The notes: generated by a model from the letters alone, not told the origin. Shown: positions 36,322 through 45,936, counted from the first letter of the stretch. The stretch is DNA of 64,000 nucleotides from Burkholderia sp. GAS332 (GCA_900142905.1 FSRV01000001.1:62001-126000); one strand, 5' to 3'. Made by a program: numbers and translations.

Positions 36322-36735
36322 TAAGGTTCCTTTCTGAGTTTAGGTTGACACGAACAGCGCGAACGCGCCGATTATACGTGCGCGGGCCGCGCCGTCGAGC
36401 AGCTGCGGCGCCGGATCCCCTCCGGACATAGCGCCGGGCAGTTGACTGCCCGTCGGCCGTGCTGCCGCTCCCTTCGCGGCGCTTGCTATGATAGCGCAGC
36501 GCAAACCCAATCAGGACAAGGGTTTCGAAGAATTAAGCGGTTCCGGGGGCAGATATAGAGGGAAACCCTTCCTTTTCCTCTTCCCGGACCTCAATCGAAG
36601 GCTGAAACCCAGTATGGACGGGGCTTAGCGTTGGTTTTTGCCAACGTTGCAGCGCGTCTTTTTCGCCGCCCGGCGAGCTGCGCGCGCTGGCGGTAACGTC
36701 TGATCCGCTCTGTCGAGCGTCATTTTCCGCCCCGC
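36322..36735. other. Divergent control region between hupB and mnmC
   Basis: 414 bases without a gene. Contains the hupB promoter (-10 at 36371-36376, minus strand) and a short stem CGGGCAG/CTGCCCG near 36437. A TATGAT at about 36487 may be the mnmC -10, but I see no convincing -35. Nothing else stands out. Confidence 0.4.
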
Positions 36736-38703
36736 ATGACCGATCCGCTGACCCCCGCCGTCCTCGCGTTTCGCGACAACGGCACGCCTTTTTCGCCACG
36801 CTACGACGACATTTATCACAGTGCTGTCGGCGGTCTTGAACAGGCTGAATACGTCTTCCTTCGCGGTAATGCGCTGCCGCAGCGGTGGCAGGGTCGCCGC
36901 GTCTTCACCGTGCTCGAAACCGGCTTCGGCATGGGCATCAACTTCCTGACGACCTGGGCCGCCTGGCGCGCCGATCCGGCGCGCTGCGAGCGCTTGCACT
37001 TCGTCTCGACCGAGAAGCATCCGTTTACTCAAGCCGATCTGCGCAGCGTCTATGCGACGACGATTTCCGATCCGGAGATCGCCGCGCTGGCGGAAACGCT
37101 GGCCGCTGAATGGCCGATGCTCGTCCCCGGCACGCACCGGCTCGAATTCGAGGGCGGACGAATCACGTTGACACTCGTGTTCGCCGACGCCGCGGAAAGC
37201 TTGCCCGCATTGAGGCTGCGCGCCGATGCGTTCTATCTCGACGGCTTCGCACCGGCGAGGAACCCCGAAATGTGGACGCCCGCGATCTTCAAAGCGCTCG
37301 CTCGGATGGCCGGCGAGGGCGCCACGTTTGCGACCTATAGCAGCGCGGGCGACATCAAACGCGCGTTGACGCAAAACGGCTTTGTGTACCAAAAAGTTGA
37401 CGGCTTCGGCTGGAAACGCGCGATGCTGGTTGGCCATTTCGCGCCACGCTGGCGTGTGCGCCGTTATGAGCCGCCCGCGCCGCTTGAAGTCGATGAACGG
37501 CATGCGATCGTGATCGGCACCGGGCTCGCCGGCTGCGCGGCGATCGAGCGGCTGGCCGCGCGCGGCTGGCGCATCACATCGCTGGAGCGGCACGCGTCGG
37601 TGGCTCAGGACGCCTCGGGCAACCCGGCCGGCGTGTTCCATCCCATGATCTCGCGCGACGACAGCGTCGCTTCGCGCGTCACGCGTGCGGGCTTTCTCTA
37701 CACACTGGGACGCTGGGCAGCGCTCGAGCGGCTGGGTCACCATCCAGTGCGCGGCGCGCCAGGGTTGTTGCAGATCGCCGCGGACGACGAAGAGACCCGC
37801 TCGATGAGCGAGGCCATCGCGGCGTTCGGTTACCCCTCGGAATACGTCACGCCCGTATCGCTCAGCGAAGCACAACGGCTTGCCGGTATGCCGCTCGCGC
37901 GAAGCGGTTGGCTTTTTCCCCATGGCGGCTGGATTGACCCGGCGTCGCTTTGCACCGCGCAGTGCGCAGCGGCGGGCGGGCTGCTCGAGCGCCACTTCGG
38001 CGTGGACGTGGCGCGCCTCGAGCGCGCCGGTAATCAATGGACCGTCTTCAACGCAGCAGGGCAGGCCATCGCGTGCGCGCCGGTGGTCATCATCGCGAGC
38101 GCACACGAAGCCGCACGCATCGCGGGTTTGCAGTACACGCCGACCCGTAGCATCCGCGGTCAGTTGACTGTGCTGCCACCGGGCGCTGTCCCTCCGCTCG
38201 GGATGCCGGTGATCGGCGAAGGCTACGCCGTCCCACTCACCGACGGCGCCACGCTGACCGGCGCGACCTACGAACTCGACGACCCCGACACGTCGCTGCG
38301 GCCGGATGGCCATCTGGAGAACCTCGAACGTGTCGCGCAGATGCTGCCGGCCTTCGACGGCATCGTCGACCCGGCACAGGCGGTGGCTCTCGCCGGGCGC
38401 GTCGCGTTTCGCTGCGTCACGAGCGACCGGATGCCGATGATCGGCAACTTCGCCGACGAAGCCGTCTCAGCCCGCGACGCCCAGCGCCTGCGTGGCGCAT
38501 GGCCGCTCGATCTGCCGCGCGTCGACGGCTTGTACGGCGCGTTCGCTTACGGGTCGCGTGGTCTGGTATGGGCGGCGTTGGGTGCCGAGTTGATCGCCTC
38601 GCAGATTGAAGGTGAGCCATGGCCGCTCGAACGGGAATTGGCCGAAGACATCGATCCTGCTCGCTTCCTCTTACGCGCGTTGCGCCAAGGAACGGTGCGT
38701 TAA
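36736..38703 (+). CDS. mnmC: MnmC: bifunctional tRNA 5-methylaminomethyl-2-thiouridine enzyme
   Basis: 655 residues, two fused enzymes. The N-terminal SAM-dependent methyltransferase (about 1-240) has VLETGFGMGINFLTTW and FYLDGFAPARNPEMW. The C-terminal FAD oxidoreductase (about 250-655) has AIVIGTGLAGCAAIERLAARG as dinucleotide fold and YGSRGLVWAALGAELIASQ near the end. It converts cmnm5 to mnm5 at tRNA wobble uridine in two steps. Single gene; block R1 starts about 30 bases after its stop. Confidence 0.94.
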   Translation: MTDPLTPAVLAFRDNGTPFSPRYDDIYHSAVGGLEQAEYVFLRGNALPQRWQGRRVFTVLETGFGMGINFLTTWAAWRADPARCERLHFVSTEKHPFTQADLRSVYATTISDPEIAALAETLAAEWPMLVPGTHRLEFEGGRITLTLVFADAAESLPALRLRADAFYLDGFAPARNPEMWTPAIFKALARMAGEGATFATYSSAGDIKRALTQNGFVYQKVDGFGWKRAMLVGHFAPRWRVRRYEPPAPLEVDERHAIVIGTGLAGCAAIERLAARGWRITSLERHASVAQDASGNPAGVFHPMISRDDSVASRVTRAGFLYTLGRWAALERLGHHPVRGAPGLLQIAADDEETRSMSEAIAAFGYPSEYVTPVSLSEAQRLAGMPLARSGWLFPHGGWIDPASLCTAQCAAAGGLLERHFGVDVARLERAGNQWTVFNAAGQAIACAPVVIIASAHEAARIAGLQYTPTRSIRGQLTVLPPGAVPPLGMPVIGEGYAVPLTDGATLTGATYELDDPDTSLRPDGHLENLERVAQMLPAFDGIVDPAQAVALAGRVAFRCVTSDRMPMIGNFADEAVSARDAQRLRGAWPLDLPRVDGLYGAFAYGSRGLVWAALGAELIASQIEGEPWPLERELAEDIDPARFLLRALRQGTVR

Positions 38704-38733
38704 CCGCCCCCGCTGAACATCGATGACGAAAAA

Positions 38734-38987
38734 AGTTATCCACTGAAACATGTGGATAACCACGCGGTTTACCGGCGCAACGCATGTGGAACCGTTGTGG
38801 ACGTAAACGGGGTAACTTTGCCGCCGCCGAAAATCCCGAAAAGTTACCCTTGTATACCCGCCGCTGCCGCACACGCTGTGCATCCTGTTATGCGAGCTGC
38901 AACCTCATGAATCGATTCGGTAAACAGAGGTTATCCACAGAAAACGAGGCACCTTGTTAACTGTTACTACGTATACATACAGTAAAC
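38734..38987 (+). repeat. Block R1: DnaA-box-rich intergenic block, inverted partner of R2
   Basis: Inside the 842-base gap 38704-39545. Contains the dyad GTTATCCAC-N8-GTGGATAAC (38735-38760), a second dyad GGGTAACTTT/AAAGTTACCC (38810-38849), and the box TTATCCACA (38931) followed by AG-N12-CTTGTTAACT and then TACTACGT and GTAAAC (to 38987). The same parts in the same order and spacing occur on the other strand at 42339-42099. The boxes match the DnaA consensus TTATNCACA. The rest of the gap (to 39545) is AT-rich and I see no gene in it; a promoter for the antiporter is likely there. Confidence 0.7.
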
Positions 38988-39545
38988 CTGTAAACAGAAG
39001 AACCATCGCGAGATCAACCGCGATCGTCAGATCCCAAACGTCGAAAATCGGTGAAAAACGCCTCCGTTCGTGCCCTGAAAAACACATCTGCCACGTCGAA
39101 TGTGTACCCTATGAGAGCCAGACCCGCTTTTAAAACGGTCGCTTTTTCCTCAACTCACGAAGATAACGTACGTTTTTACCGTTTTACCTGCATGTTCCTG
39201 TGCTTTCGATCAAGTTCGAAAAAGCTATGGCACAATCGCCGTTCTTTTCCGCGTCGTGCCTCGCCTCTGGCGGCACACGCTGCAACGGAACGGTGCCGCT
39301 CAATCAGAATCTGATTCAAAGTCGACGGCATTCTTTCACCGTGCGGGCCGGTTGCTACGGCCGCACCCCAGAATGCGCCGCGCTCCCAGCGGCTGCGGCG
39401 TATTCAGATCATCCGATCGTTGAAAACTCGCAACGCGGGTCACGCGAAGCGATCGCGACAGTGAGCGCCTCAGGCGCCCATCCGCTCGCCGGTGTTTGCG
39501 CCGGTTCGTGTTGTCCGCCGTTGCTGCAAAGGAGAACCCATCACG

Positions 39546-40751
39546 ATGAAGTCGGCGTTTTCATTTTTCCCAGCTTGGCCACTCACCCCCGACGCCATTT
39601 TTTGGGCTGGTCTTGCCTTGCTTGCCGCTGGCCTGTGCGGCGAACTTTGCTATCGCGCGTGGCGTCTGCCGCGCATTTCCGGGTATGCGGTCATCGGTCT
39701 GGTCGCAGGCTCAGCCGGTTTCGGCGTGATTGACGCGGATTCAGCGAGCGCCGCGCGACCCTTGCTTGATGTGGCGCTCGGTTTGTTGTTATTCGAACTG
39801 GGCAGCCGGCTCGATCTGCGCTGGATTCGCCGCAATCCCTGGCTGATTCTGTCGAGCATCGCCGAAGCCACGCTGACATTTGCGCTGGTGTTGCCGGTTT
39901 TGTTGTTCCTGAAGGTGCCGCTGATCGTGGCAACGGTGCTTGCCGCGATTGCCATGGCGACTTCGCCGGCGATGGTGATCCAGCTCAAAACCGAGCTGCG
40001 TGCGGAAGGTCAGGTGACCCAACGGTTATTGACTCTTACCGCGCTGAACAGCATGTATGCGGTCGTGATCGAAAAGCTTGTCTCGAGCTGGTTGCATCAG
40101 GAGGTTTACGGCAACGTCTACGCCACGATTCTGCAGCCGCTGTATCTGCTGGTCGGCTCGCTCGTACTGGCCTATCTGCTGGCGCGCACCTGCACGTTTT
40201 TTTATCGCCGCCTGAACATGCAGGACGAGCATTCGTTCGTCGCGCTGTTCGGCCTCGTGCTGCTGGCCATCGCGGTAGCGCATGTGTTCAAGCTTTCCAC
40301 CATTCTTGCCTTGCTGGCCGCAGGCATCATCGTGAAGAATCTTGAAGCCCGTCCGCAGTTGTGGCCGGAACATTTCGGCACGGCCGGCTGGCTGTTGACG
40401 GTGATTCTGTTCGTGTTGACGCTGACTTCGTTCGAATGGAAAGACATTGCGCTCGGCGGTGTCGCGGCGCTGGGTCTGATTGTTGCGCGTCTGGTGGCGA
40501 AACTGGTGGGCGTGATGGCCTTCGCCAAGCCGAGCGGCTTGAACTGGAAACAGGGGATGGCGCTCGGTTTGTCCTTATCGCCCATGTCGGCGCTCGCGTA
40601 CCTGCTCGTCGACGATACGTACAACCTTTATCCGAATTTCGATCCGCAATTGCGGGCCATCGTGATGTGTTCGATTTTCGTACTGCAGATTCTCGGCCCG
40701 TGGCTCGTGTACCGCAGCCTGGCGCTGGTGTCCGAACGGCGCGAAGAGTAA
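39546..40751 (+). CDS. Kef-type cation:proton antiporter (CPA2 family)
   Basis: 401 residues from ATG 39546, with AAGGAGA ten bases upstream. About 12 membrane helices throughout. The family block SGYAVIGLVAGSAGFGVID is followed by LLDVALGLLLFELGSRLD. No C-terminal RCK/TrkA-N domain, so this is the short form lacking the regulatory half of KefB/KefC. Predicted to exchange K+ or Na+ for H+ in the inner membrane; the ion is not deducible. Confidence 0.85.
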   Translation: MKSAFSFFPAWPLTPDAIFWAGLALLAAGLCGELCYRAWRLPRISGYAVIGLVAGSAGFGVIDADSASAARPLLDVALGLLLFELGSRLDLRWIRRNPWLILSSIAEATLTFALVLPVLLFLKVPLIVATVLAAIAMATSPAMVIQLKTELRAEGQVTQRLLTLTALNSMYAVVIEKLVSSWLHQEVYGNVYATILQPLYLLVGSLVLAYLLARTCTFFYRRLNMQDEHSFVALFGLVLLAIAVAHVFKLSTILALLAAGIIVKNLEARPQLWPEHFGTAGWLLTVILFVLTLTSFEWKDIALGGVAALGLIVARLVAKLVGVMAFAKPSGLNWKQGMALGLSLSPMSALAYLLVDDTYNLYPNFDPQLRAIVMCSIFVLQILGPWLVYRSLALVSERREE

Positions 40752-40820
40752 GCACGCACCGCTGCTCGATTCCTCAGGCGCTTGATTTGCGCGCTTTATC
40801 CAGCTATTCGCTTAAAAAAC

Positions 40821-40858
40821 GGCCGGTGTGTGACACACCCATGTGACACCCACCGGCC
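40821..40858. promoter_or_regulatory. GC-rich hairpin ahead of ybdK
   Basis: Outer arms GGCCGGTG/CACCGGCC enclose a smaller palindrome TGTGTGACACA. It lies between the antiporter stop and the ybdK start without a U run, so it may be an operator, a processing site or a weak terminator. Confidence 0.35.
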
Positions 40859-40878
40859 GACCTGACTCAGGGGACGCC

Positions 40879-41994
40879 ATGTCACTCGAACCCTTCATCG
40901 ATTCGAAACCGTTCACTTTCGGTGTCGAACTCGAAATGCAGATCGTGAATACCCACGACTATGATCTGACCAAAGCCGGCTCGGATCTGATGCGCCTCAT
41001 CAAGGACGAAAAAATTCCGGGCAACATCACGCCGGAAATCACCGAAAGCATGATCGAGCTGTCGACCGGTATCTGCACGACGCATGAACAGGCCGTCACC
41101 GATTTGCGCAAGATCCGCGACACGCTGGTTTCCGCCGCCGATCACCTGAACGTCGGCTTGTGCGGCGGCGGCACGCACGCATTCCAGCAATGGAGCGAGC
41201 GGCAGATCGTCGATACGCCGCGCTTTCAGTATCTTTCGGAGTTGTACGGCTACCTGGCCAAGCAATTTACGGTGTTCGGCCAGCACGTGCACATCGGCTG
41301 TCCGAATCCGAACAGCGCGCTGTATCTGCTGCACTCCATGTCGCGCTTCATTCCGCATTTCATTGCGTTGTCCGCTTCGTCACCGTTCGTGCAAGGCGTC
41401 GACACCGGCTTTCATTCGGCACGCCTGAATTCCGTGTTCGCGTTTCCGCTGTCGGGCCGCGCGCCGTTCGTGTTGACGTGGGACAGCTTCGAAGAATATT
41501 TCTCGAAGATGGTTCACACCGGCGTGGTCAACAGCATGAAGGATTTTTACTGGGACATCCGGCCCAAGCCGGGTTTCGGGACGATCGAAGTGCGCGTGAT
41601 GGATACGCCGTTTTCAGTCGATCGCGCTGCGGCGATTGCTTGCTACATCCAGACGCTGGCACGGCATCTGTTGCTCGACAAGCCGATTACGCCGAAGGAA
41701 GACGATTACCTCGTCTACACGTTCAACCGTTTTGAAGCCTGCCGCTTCGGTCTGGCCGGCAACTGCATCGATCCGCAAACGAGCGAGCGCAAGACGATTT
41801 CCGAAGACATCCTTGAGACGCTGGATCTGATTGCGCCGCACGCCGAAGCATTGGGTTCGGGCAAGGCGCTCGCCGAAATCGGTGCGATCGCGCGTGGTCA
41901 GGTCAATGACGCGACGTGGCTGCGCGGCGTTTTCGAGCAGGAAAAGTCCTTGCACGAGGCTGTCAGGCAGCAGTGTCTGCAGTGGCGAGCCTAA
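40879..41994 (+). CDS. ybdK: YbdK-type carboxylate-amine ligase
   Basis: 371 residues from ATG 40879 (GGGGAC upstream). Glutamate-cysteine ligase family 2: [13 protein letters not shown] at the N-terminus holds the acidic metal site, and HVHIGCPN (about residue 145) and [11 protein letters not shown] (about 235) complete the active site. E. coli YbdK has weak gamma-glutamylcysteine ligase activity; the true substrates are unclear. With gshA at 11.3 kb the organism has both types. A terminator follows at 42032. Confidence 0.88.
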   Translation: MSLEPFIDSKPFTFGVELEMQIVNTHDYDLTKAGSDLMRLIKDEKIPGNITPEITESMIELSTGICTTHEQAVTDLRKIRDTLVSAADHLNVGLCGGGTHAFQQWSERQIVDTPRFQYLSELYGYLAKQFTVFGQHVHIGCPNPNSALYLLHSMSRFIPHFIALSASSPFVQGVDTGFHSARLNSVFAFPLSGRAPFVLTWDSFEEYFSKMVHTGVVNSMKDFYWDIRPKPGFGTIEVRVMDTPFSVDRAAAIACYIQTLARHLLLDKPITPKEDDYLVYTFNRFEACRFGLAGNCIDPQTSERKTISEDILETLDLIAPHAEALGSGKALAEIGAIARGQVNDATWLRGVFEQEKSLHEAVRQQCLQWRA

Positions 41995-42031
41995 GCAGAT
42001 ACAGGATTGCTTACGTTAAACCGTAAGGAAG

Positions 42032-42055
42032 ACCCGCTTCGTGCGGGTTTTTTTT
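42032..42055 (+). terminator. Rho-independent terminator after ybdK
   Basis: Stem ACCCGC/GCGGGT, 5-base loop, followed by a run of eight T. Confidence 0.85.
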
Positions 42056-42098
42056 CGTAAATAAATTTCCAGCTCGCGGGGCTTTAGGTTTTTCTAAA

Positions 42099-42340
42099 GT
42101 TTACGTATACAAACATAGTAGTAGTTAACAAGCATTGCATCTGCCTGTGGACAACTGAATAATTCCCTGAAAAGTCAAAGCGCTAGGTAAACCATAACTG
42201 GGCTGATCCGAGGCGTATCGGTGCCGGTAAACGAGGACAACTTCGGTAGGGGCAGAGGCGGCAAGGTGCTTATCAAGAATCGGCGCACATGCCATCCCCT
42301 GTGTTTTCCCGTGGTTATCCACAGGTTATGTTGGATAACT
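42099..42340 (-). repeat. Block R2: DnaA-box-rich intergenic block, inverted partner of R1
   Basis: Inside the 537-base gap 41995-42531. Read on the minus strand from 42340 it gives AAGTTATCCA, a short variable stretch, TGTGGATAACCACG (both ends as in R1), about 145 variable bases, then TTGTCCACAG-N12-CTTGTTAACT, TACTATGT and GTAAAC at 42099. The N12 spacing and order match R1 exactly. Perfect box TTATCCACA at 42315-42323 (+), one-mismatch box at 42146-42154. Confidence 0.7.
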
Positions 42341-42531
42341 TAGCTGTACGATTGGCCGGTCTCGCATAGAATGTCGTTTTCGCCGCTCTTGGCTTGCAAG
42401 GCGGTAGATTTTTGAGATAGTAGAAACCGTCTCGTCTGCTGTTGGGCGAGGCTACCCCACACAGGCTACGGGCGTGTTCGGCGGCGGTTTGCCGGCATCG
42501 CACAAAGCTTTAAATAAACCAAACGAAGATT

Positions 42532-43170
42532 ATGAGCGAAGGCGTATACGGAGAACAGGCAACCGGGCGAGTGACCCACAGCCTATTGCGATTGAGCACG
42601 GCCATGCGGAGCCAGGCTTGGGAATGGGCGGAAGGCGCAGGCCTGACGCCGACCCAGGGCGAAATCCTGGTCTTGCTCATGCAGCGCAAGGGCCCGATGC
42701 GTCTTGGCGAAATCGCCCGTGAAACGGCGCTAACCGCCGCGACCACCAGCGATGCCGTGAGCACGCTCGAGACCAAGGGTCTGGTCGAAAAGCGCCGTGC
42801 CCTCGACGACGGCCGCGCCCTCGCGGTTCGTCTGACGGCGCGTGGCCGCACCGCCGCCAAGCGCGCTGCGCAATGGCCGGACTTCCTGGCCAAAGCGGTC
42901 GGCACGCTGCGCGAGGAAGAGCAGACGCTGTTCTATCGCACGCTGCTGAAGACCATTCACCAGCTGGAAGCGCAGGGCACGATTCCGCCGCACCGCATGT
43001 GCCTGAGCTGCACGCACTTCGAGCCGAGCAAGAATCCGAAGAAGACGCCGCATCACTGCGCGCTGCTCGACATGAATATGTCGGACACGGATCTGCGTCT
43101 CGATTGCTCGGTGTACGAAGCGGCTGACGTTGCCACCCAGAAGAAGACCTGGAAGATCTTCGCCCAATAA
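42532..43170 (+). CDS. MarR-like regulator with a cysteine-rich C-terminal extension
   Basis: 212 residues. Winged helix domain at about 25-125: TPTQGEILVLLMQRKGPMRL, TAATTSDAVSTLETKGLVEK and wing DDGRALAVRLT. The extension after about residue 145 has MCLSCTHFEP, HHCALLDM and LDCSVYE, four cysteines plus histidines spaced like a metal or redox site, which ordinary MarR proteins lack. Target unknown; block R2 lies in its upstream region, about 190 bases from the ATG. Confidence 0.8.
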   Translation: MSEGVYGEQATGRVTHSLLRLSTAMRSQAWEWAEGAGLTPTQGEILVLLMQRKGPMRLGEIARETALTAATTSDAVSTLETKGLVEKRRALDDGRALAVRLTARGRTAAKRAAQWPDFLAKAVGTLREEEQTLFYRTLLKTIHQLEAQGTIPPHRMCLSCTHFEPSKNPKKTPHHCALLDMNMSDTDLRLDCSVYEAADVATQKKTWKIFAQ

Positions 43171-43291
43171 GGCGACGTCTTCCGGGACAATCCGCTACAC
43201 TGCCAAGCCGTGTTCCGGCGGGCGGCGCTTGCCGGCCGGTTCGCGCCGTGTAGCGGCAAGTCTTTAGTCAACCTGAAGGTGGGGCAGGCTG

Positions 43292-44005
43292 ATGAATCGC
43301 GAAGTTCTGGCCATTCGCCATGTGCACTTCGAGGATCTGGGCAGTTTTGAGCTGGAGCTCGGCGAGCGTGGTCGGCCGGTGCGTTATCTCGATGTCGGCC
43401 TTGGCCGTATCGAAGCGCCGGATCCGGTTGCCGCATCGCTCATGGTGATCCTCGGCGGTCCGATCAGTGCAACCGACGACGCGCGTTACCCAACGCTCGT
43501 CCCATTGCTCTCCATGATCGAAAAGCGCATTGCCGCCGGTTTGCCGACGCTCGGCATCTGTCTCGGCGCACAATTGATCGCCCGTGCACTCGGTGCGCGG
43601 GTCTATCCCGCAGGCCATACCGAAATCGGCTGGACACCGCTGACGCTCACCGATGCGGGCCGTGCTTCGCCGGCGCGTCATCTGGACGGCGCGCACACGT
43701 CGATGCTGCATTGGCACGGCGACACCTTCGAGCTGCCCGACAACGCCACGCGGCTCGCCTCGACGCCCGCGTGCGAAAACCAGGCTTTCGCCTGGGGCGC
43801 TCACGTGCTGGGTCTGCAATGTCATCCGGAGATTCGCGCTGACCGGTTCGAACCCTGGCTAATCGGCAACGCCGGTGAGATCGCCGGCCACGGTATCGAT
43901 GCGCGTCACTTGCGGGCTGAGACCGCGCAGTTCGGTCCGGTGCTGGAAGCCGCCGCGCGCCGGATGTTCGGCGAGTGGCTCGATCAGGTCGAGCCGAAAC
44001 CCTGA
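43292..44005 (+). CDS. Class I glutamine amidotransferase-like protein
   Basis: 237 residues. Catalytic triad visible: Cys in LGICLGAQLIARAL (about residue 92), His and Glu in LGLQCHPEIRADRF (about 182-184). Resembles the stand-alone GuaA-like amidotransferases (YfeJ type) rather than the N-terminal half of a synthetase, since no partner domain is nearby. Acceptor unknown. About 120 bases after the MarR-like gene, possibly with its own promoter. Confidence 0.85.
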   Translation: MNREVLAIRHVHFEDLGSFELELGERGRPVRYLDVGLGRIEAPDPVAASLMVILGGPISATDDARYPTLVPLLSMIEKRIAAGLPTLGICLGAQLIARALGARVYPAGHTEIGWTPLTLTDAGRASPARHLDGAHTSMLHWHGDTFELPDNATRLASTPACENQAFAWGAHVLGLQCHPEIRADRFEPWLIGNAGEIAGHGIDARHLRAETAQFGPVLEAAARRMFGEWLDQVEPKP

Positions 44006-44078
44006 TCTGCGCGAGGCTGCAGACAATCATCCGCGGTGCTATGCTCGTTCGCTCTTGGGTTTTTTCTGGGCGTAATCC

Positions 44079-45191
44079 ATGAGCGCGCTTTTTTCCCCGC
44101 TCACGCTGCGTAGCGTGACGCTTCCCAATCGTATCGTCGTCTCCCCGATGTGCCAGTATTCCGCCGAACGTGGCGAGGCGACGGCGTGGCACATGATCCA
44201 TCTCGGCAGTCTGGCGTTATCGGGCGCCGGCTTGTTGTGCATCGAGGCGACGGCCGTCGAACCGGATGGCCGCATCACGCCGGGCGATCTCGGACTGTGG
44301 GACGACGCCACCGAAGCCGCACTGAAGCCGGTCCTGGCTGCGATCCGCAAGCATTCGCCGATTCGCGTTGCGATGCAGTTGTCGCATGCGGGGCGCAAGG
44401 CGTCGAGTCAGGCGCCTTGGGAAGGCGGCCAACTGATTCCGGTGTCGCAAGGCGGCTGGTTGCCACATGCGCCGTCGGCATTGCCGCACAAAGCGGGTGA
44501 AGAACCGCCGCTTGCCCTCGATACCCCCGCACTGAACCGGATTCGTGAAGCGTTCGCGGCTTCCGCGCGCCGCGCCGCGCGCCTCGGTGTCGATGCGCTG
44601 GAATTGCACGCGGCGCACGGCTATCTGCTGCATCAGTTCCTGTCGCCGATCGCCAATCAACGCAGCGACGACTACGGCGGTTCGCTCGAAAACCGTATGC
44701 GCTTTCCACTCGAAATTTTCGACATCGTGCGCGCGGCGTTTCCGGCCGACAAACCGGTTGGCGTGCGTGTCTCGGCAACCGACTGGGTCGAAGGCGGCTG
44801 GACGCTCGCGGACACGATCGCGTTCGCGCAGGAGTTGAAAAAGCGCGGCTGCGACTGGATCGATGTGTCGTCCGGCGGTGTCTCGCCATTGCAGAAGATT
44901 CCGCTTGAGCCAGGCTACCAGATCCCGTTCGCGAGCGCCGTCAAACATGCAACGGGCCTCACGACCATCGGCGTGGGCCTGATTACCGATCCGCTGCATG
45001 CCGAACAACTGATCGAGAACGGTGACGCTGATCTGATCGCGATGGCCCGCGCGTTGCTGTACAACCCGCGTTGGCCGTGGCACGCCGCGGCGCAGCTCGG
45101 TGCGACGGTCGTAGCGCCGCCGCAGTACTGGCGTTCGCAACCCCGCGAGCAAAAAGCACTGTTTGGCGACATTTCTTTCGGACAACGGTGA
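44079..45191 (+). CDS. NADH:flavin oxidoreductase, old yellow enzyme (YqjM/XenA class)
   Basis: 370 residues, FMN-dependent TIM barrel. VVSPMCQYSAERGEA holds the regulatory Cys of the thermophilic-like class, AAHGYLLHQFLSP the two substrate-binding histidines, and SDDYGGSLENRMRFPLE the family signature. Members reduce activated C=C bonds of enones, nitroesters and quinones, often in stress response. 74 bases after the amidotransferase gene. Confidence 0.93.
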   Translation: MSALFSPLTLRSVTLPNRIVVSPMCQYSAERGEATAWHMIHLGSLALSGAGLLCIEATAVEPDGRITPGDLGLWDDATEAALKPVLAAIRKHSPIRVAMQLSHAGRKASSQAPWEGGQLIPVSQGGWLPHAPSALPHKAGEEPPLALDTPALNRIREAFAASARRAARLGVDALELHAAHGYLLHQFLSPIANQRSDDYGGSLENRMRFPLEIFDIVRAAFPADKPVGVRVSATDWVEGGWTLADTIAFAQELKKRGCDWIDVSSGGVSPLQKIPLEPGYQIPFASAVKHATGLTTIGVGLITDPLHAEQLIENGDADLIAMARALLYNPRWPWHAAAQLGATVVAPPQYWRSQPREQKALFGDISFGQR

Positions 45192-45231
45192 ACCTGCTAA
45201 TGCGCCTTGAGCGCGTACGTCTTATTGACGG

Positions 45232-45261
45232 TTGAACGAAGCCGTCTTGAACGTGTACGAT
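45232..45261 (+). promoter_or_regulatory. Possible promoter of the SET-domain gene
   Basis: -35 TTGAAC (45232-45237), 18-base spacer, -10 TACGAT (45256-45261), about 150 bases before the ATG. Moderate match only. Confidence 0.35.
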
Positions 45262-45411
45262 GCCGGATGTGGCGCATGAGCGTCGCAGGTCGACGCGGCG
45301 CTCGCAAGGCGCCGCGTTTGCTATCCGCGTCAGAAAGAGCAGCGCTTTAGACGCGGGCAATTCTGACGGCTGCCGGATCTTCACCCCCAGTTCTTCACAA
45401 GGATTCATTCA

Positions 45412-45936
45412 ATGAGTTCACGCAGGATCGCCGTGCGCCGTTCGGGTGTGCACGGCAAAGGCGTGTTTGCCATCGAGCCAATTGCGGCCGGCGAGCGGCT
45501 GATCGAATACAAGGGTGAGCGGATCTCCTGGAAGGAAGCGTTGCGCCGTCATCCGCATAATCCGGCCGAGCCGAATCACACGTTCTACTTCGCGCTCGAT
45601 AGCGGCAAGGTGATCGACGGCAAAGTGGACGGCAACAGCGCGCGCTGGATCAACCACTCATGCGCGCCGAACTGCGAAGCCGAAGAGATCGACGGTCACG
45701 TGTACGTGACCGCGCTGCGCGATATCGCCGAGGGTGAGGAAGTCTTTTACGACTACGGCCTCGTCATCGACGCGCGTCAGACCAAGAAGCTCAAGAAGGA
45801 ATACGAATGCCGTTGCGGCACGCGCAAGTGCCGCGGCACGATGCTGGCGCCGCCGGAGAAAGAGAAGGGCGCGTCCGGGTCCGACAAAACGGTGAAGAAG
45901 GCGAAGACGTCGGCGAAAAAAGCGAAGAAGAAATGA
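45412..45936 (+). CDS. SET-domain protein with lysine-rich tail
   Basis: 174 residues. SET motifs in order: GVHGKGVFA, RWINHSCAPNCE (the NHS SAM/lysine-pocket motif, about 83), EVFYDYG (about 120) and a post-SET cysteine cluster CRCGTRKCRG. The set is complete, so methyl transfer from SAM to protein lysine is plausible. The last 25 residues are Lys/Ala-rich (KKAKTSAKKAKKK), like histone H1 tails, suggesting DNA or nucleoid contact. The bacterial target is unknown. Confidence 0.88.
   Translation: MSSRRIAVRRSGVHGKGVFAIEPIAAGERLIEYKGERISWKEALRRHPHNPAEPNHTFYFALDSGKVIDGKVDGNSARWINHSCAPNCEAEEIDGHVYVTALRDIAEGEEVFYDYGLVIDARQTKKLKKEYECRCGTRKCRGTMLAPPEKEKGASGSDKTVKKAKTSAKKAKKK

Noticed and set aside
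36625..38313. 562-codon frame on the minus strand
   Set aside because: Exactly opposite mnmC, Arg/His-rich, no ribosome site; an antisense shadow of high-GC coding sequence.
38704..39545. Replication origin of a secondary replicon
   Set aside because: DnaA-like boxes are present but there is no rep, parA/parB or dnaA gene, no parS-like site, and the related block R2 lies 3 kb away in inverted orientation.
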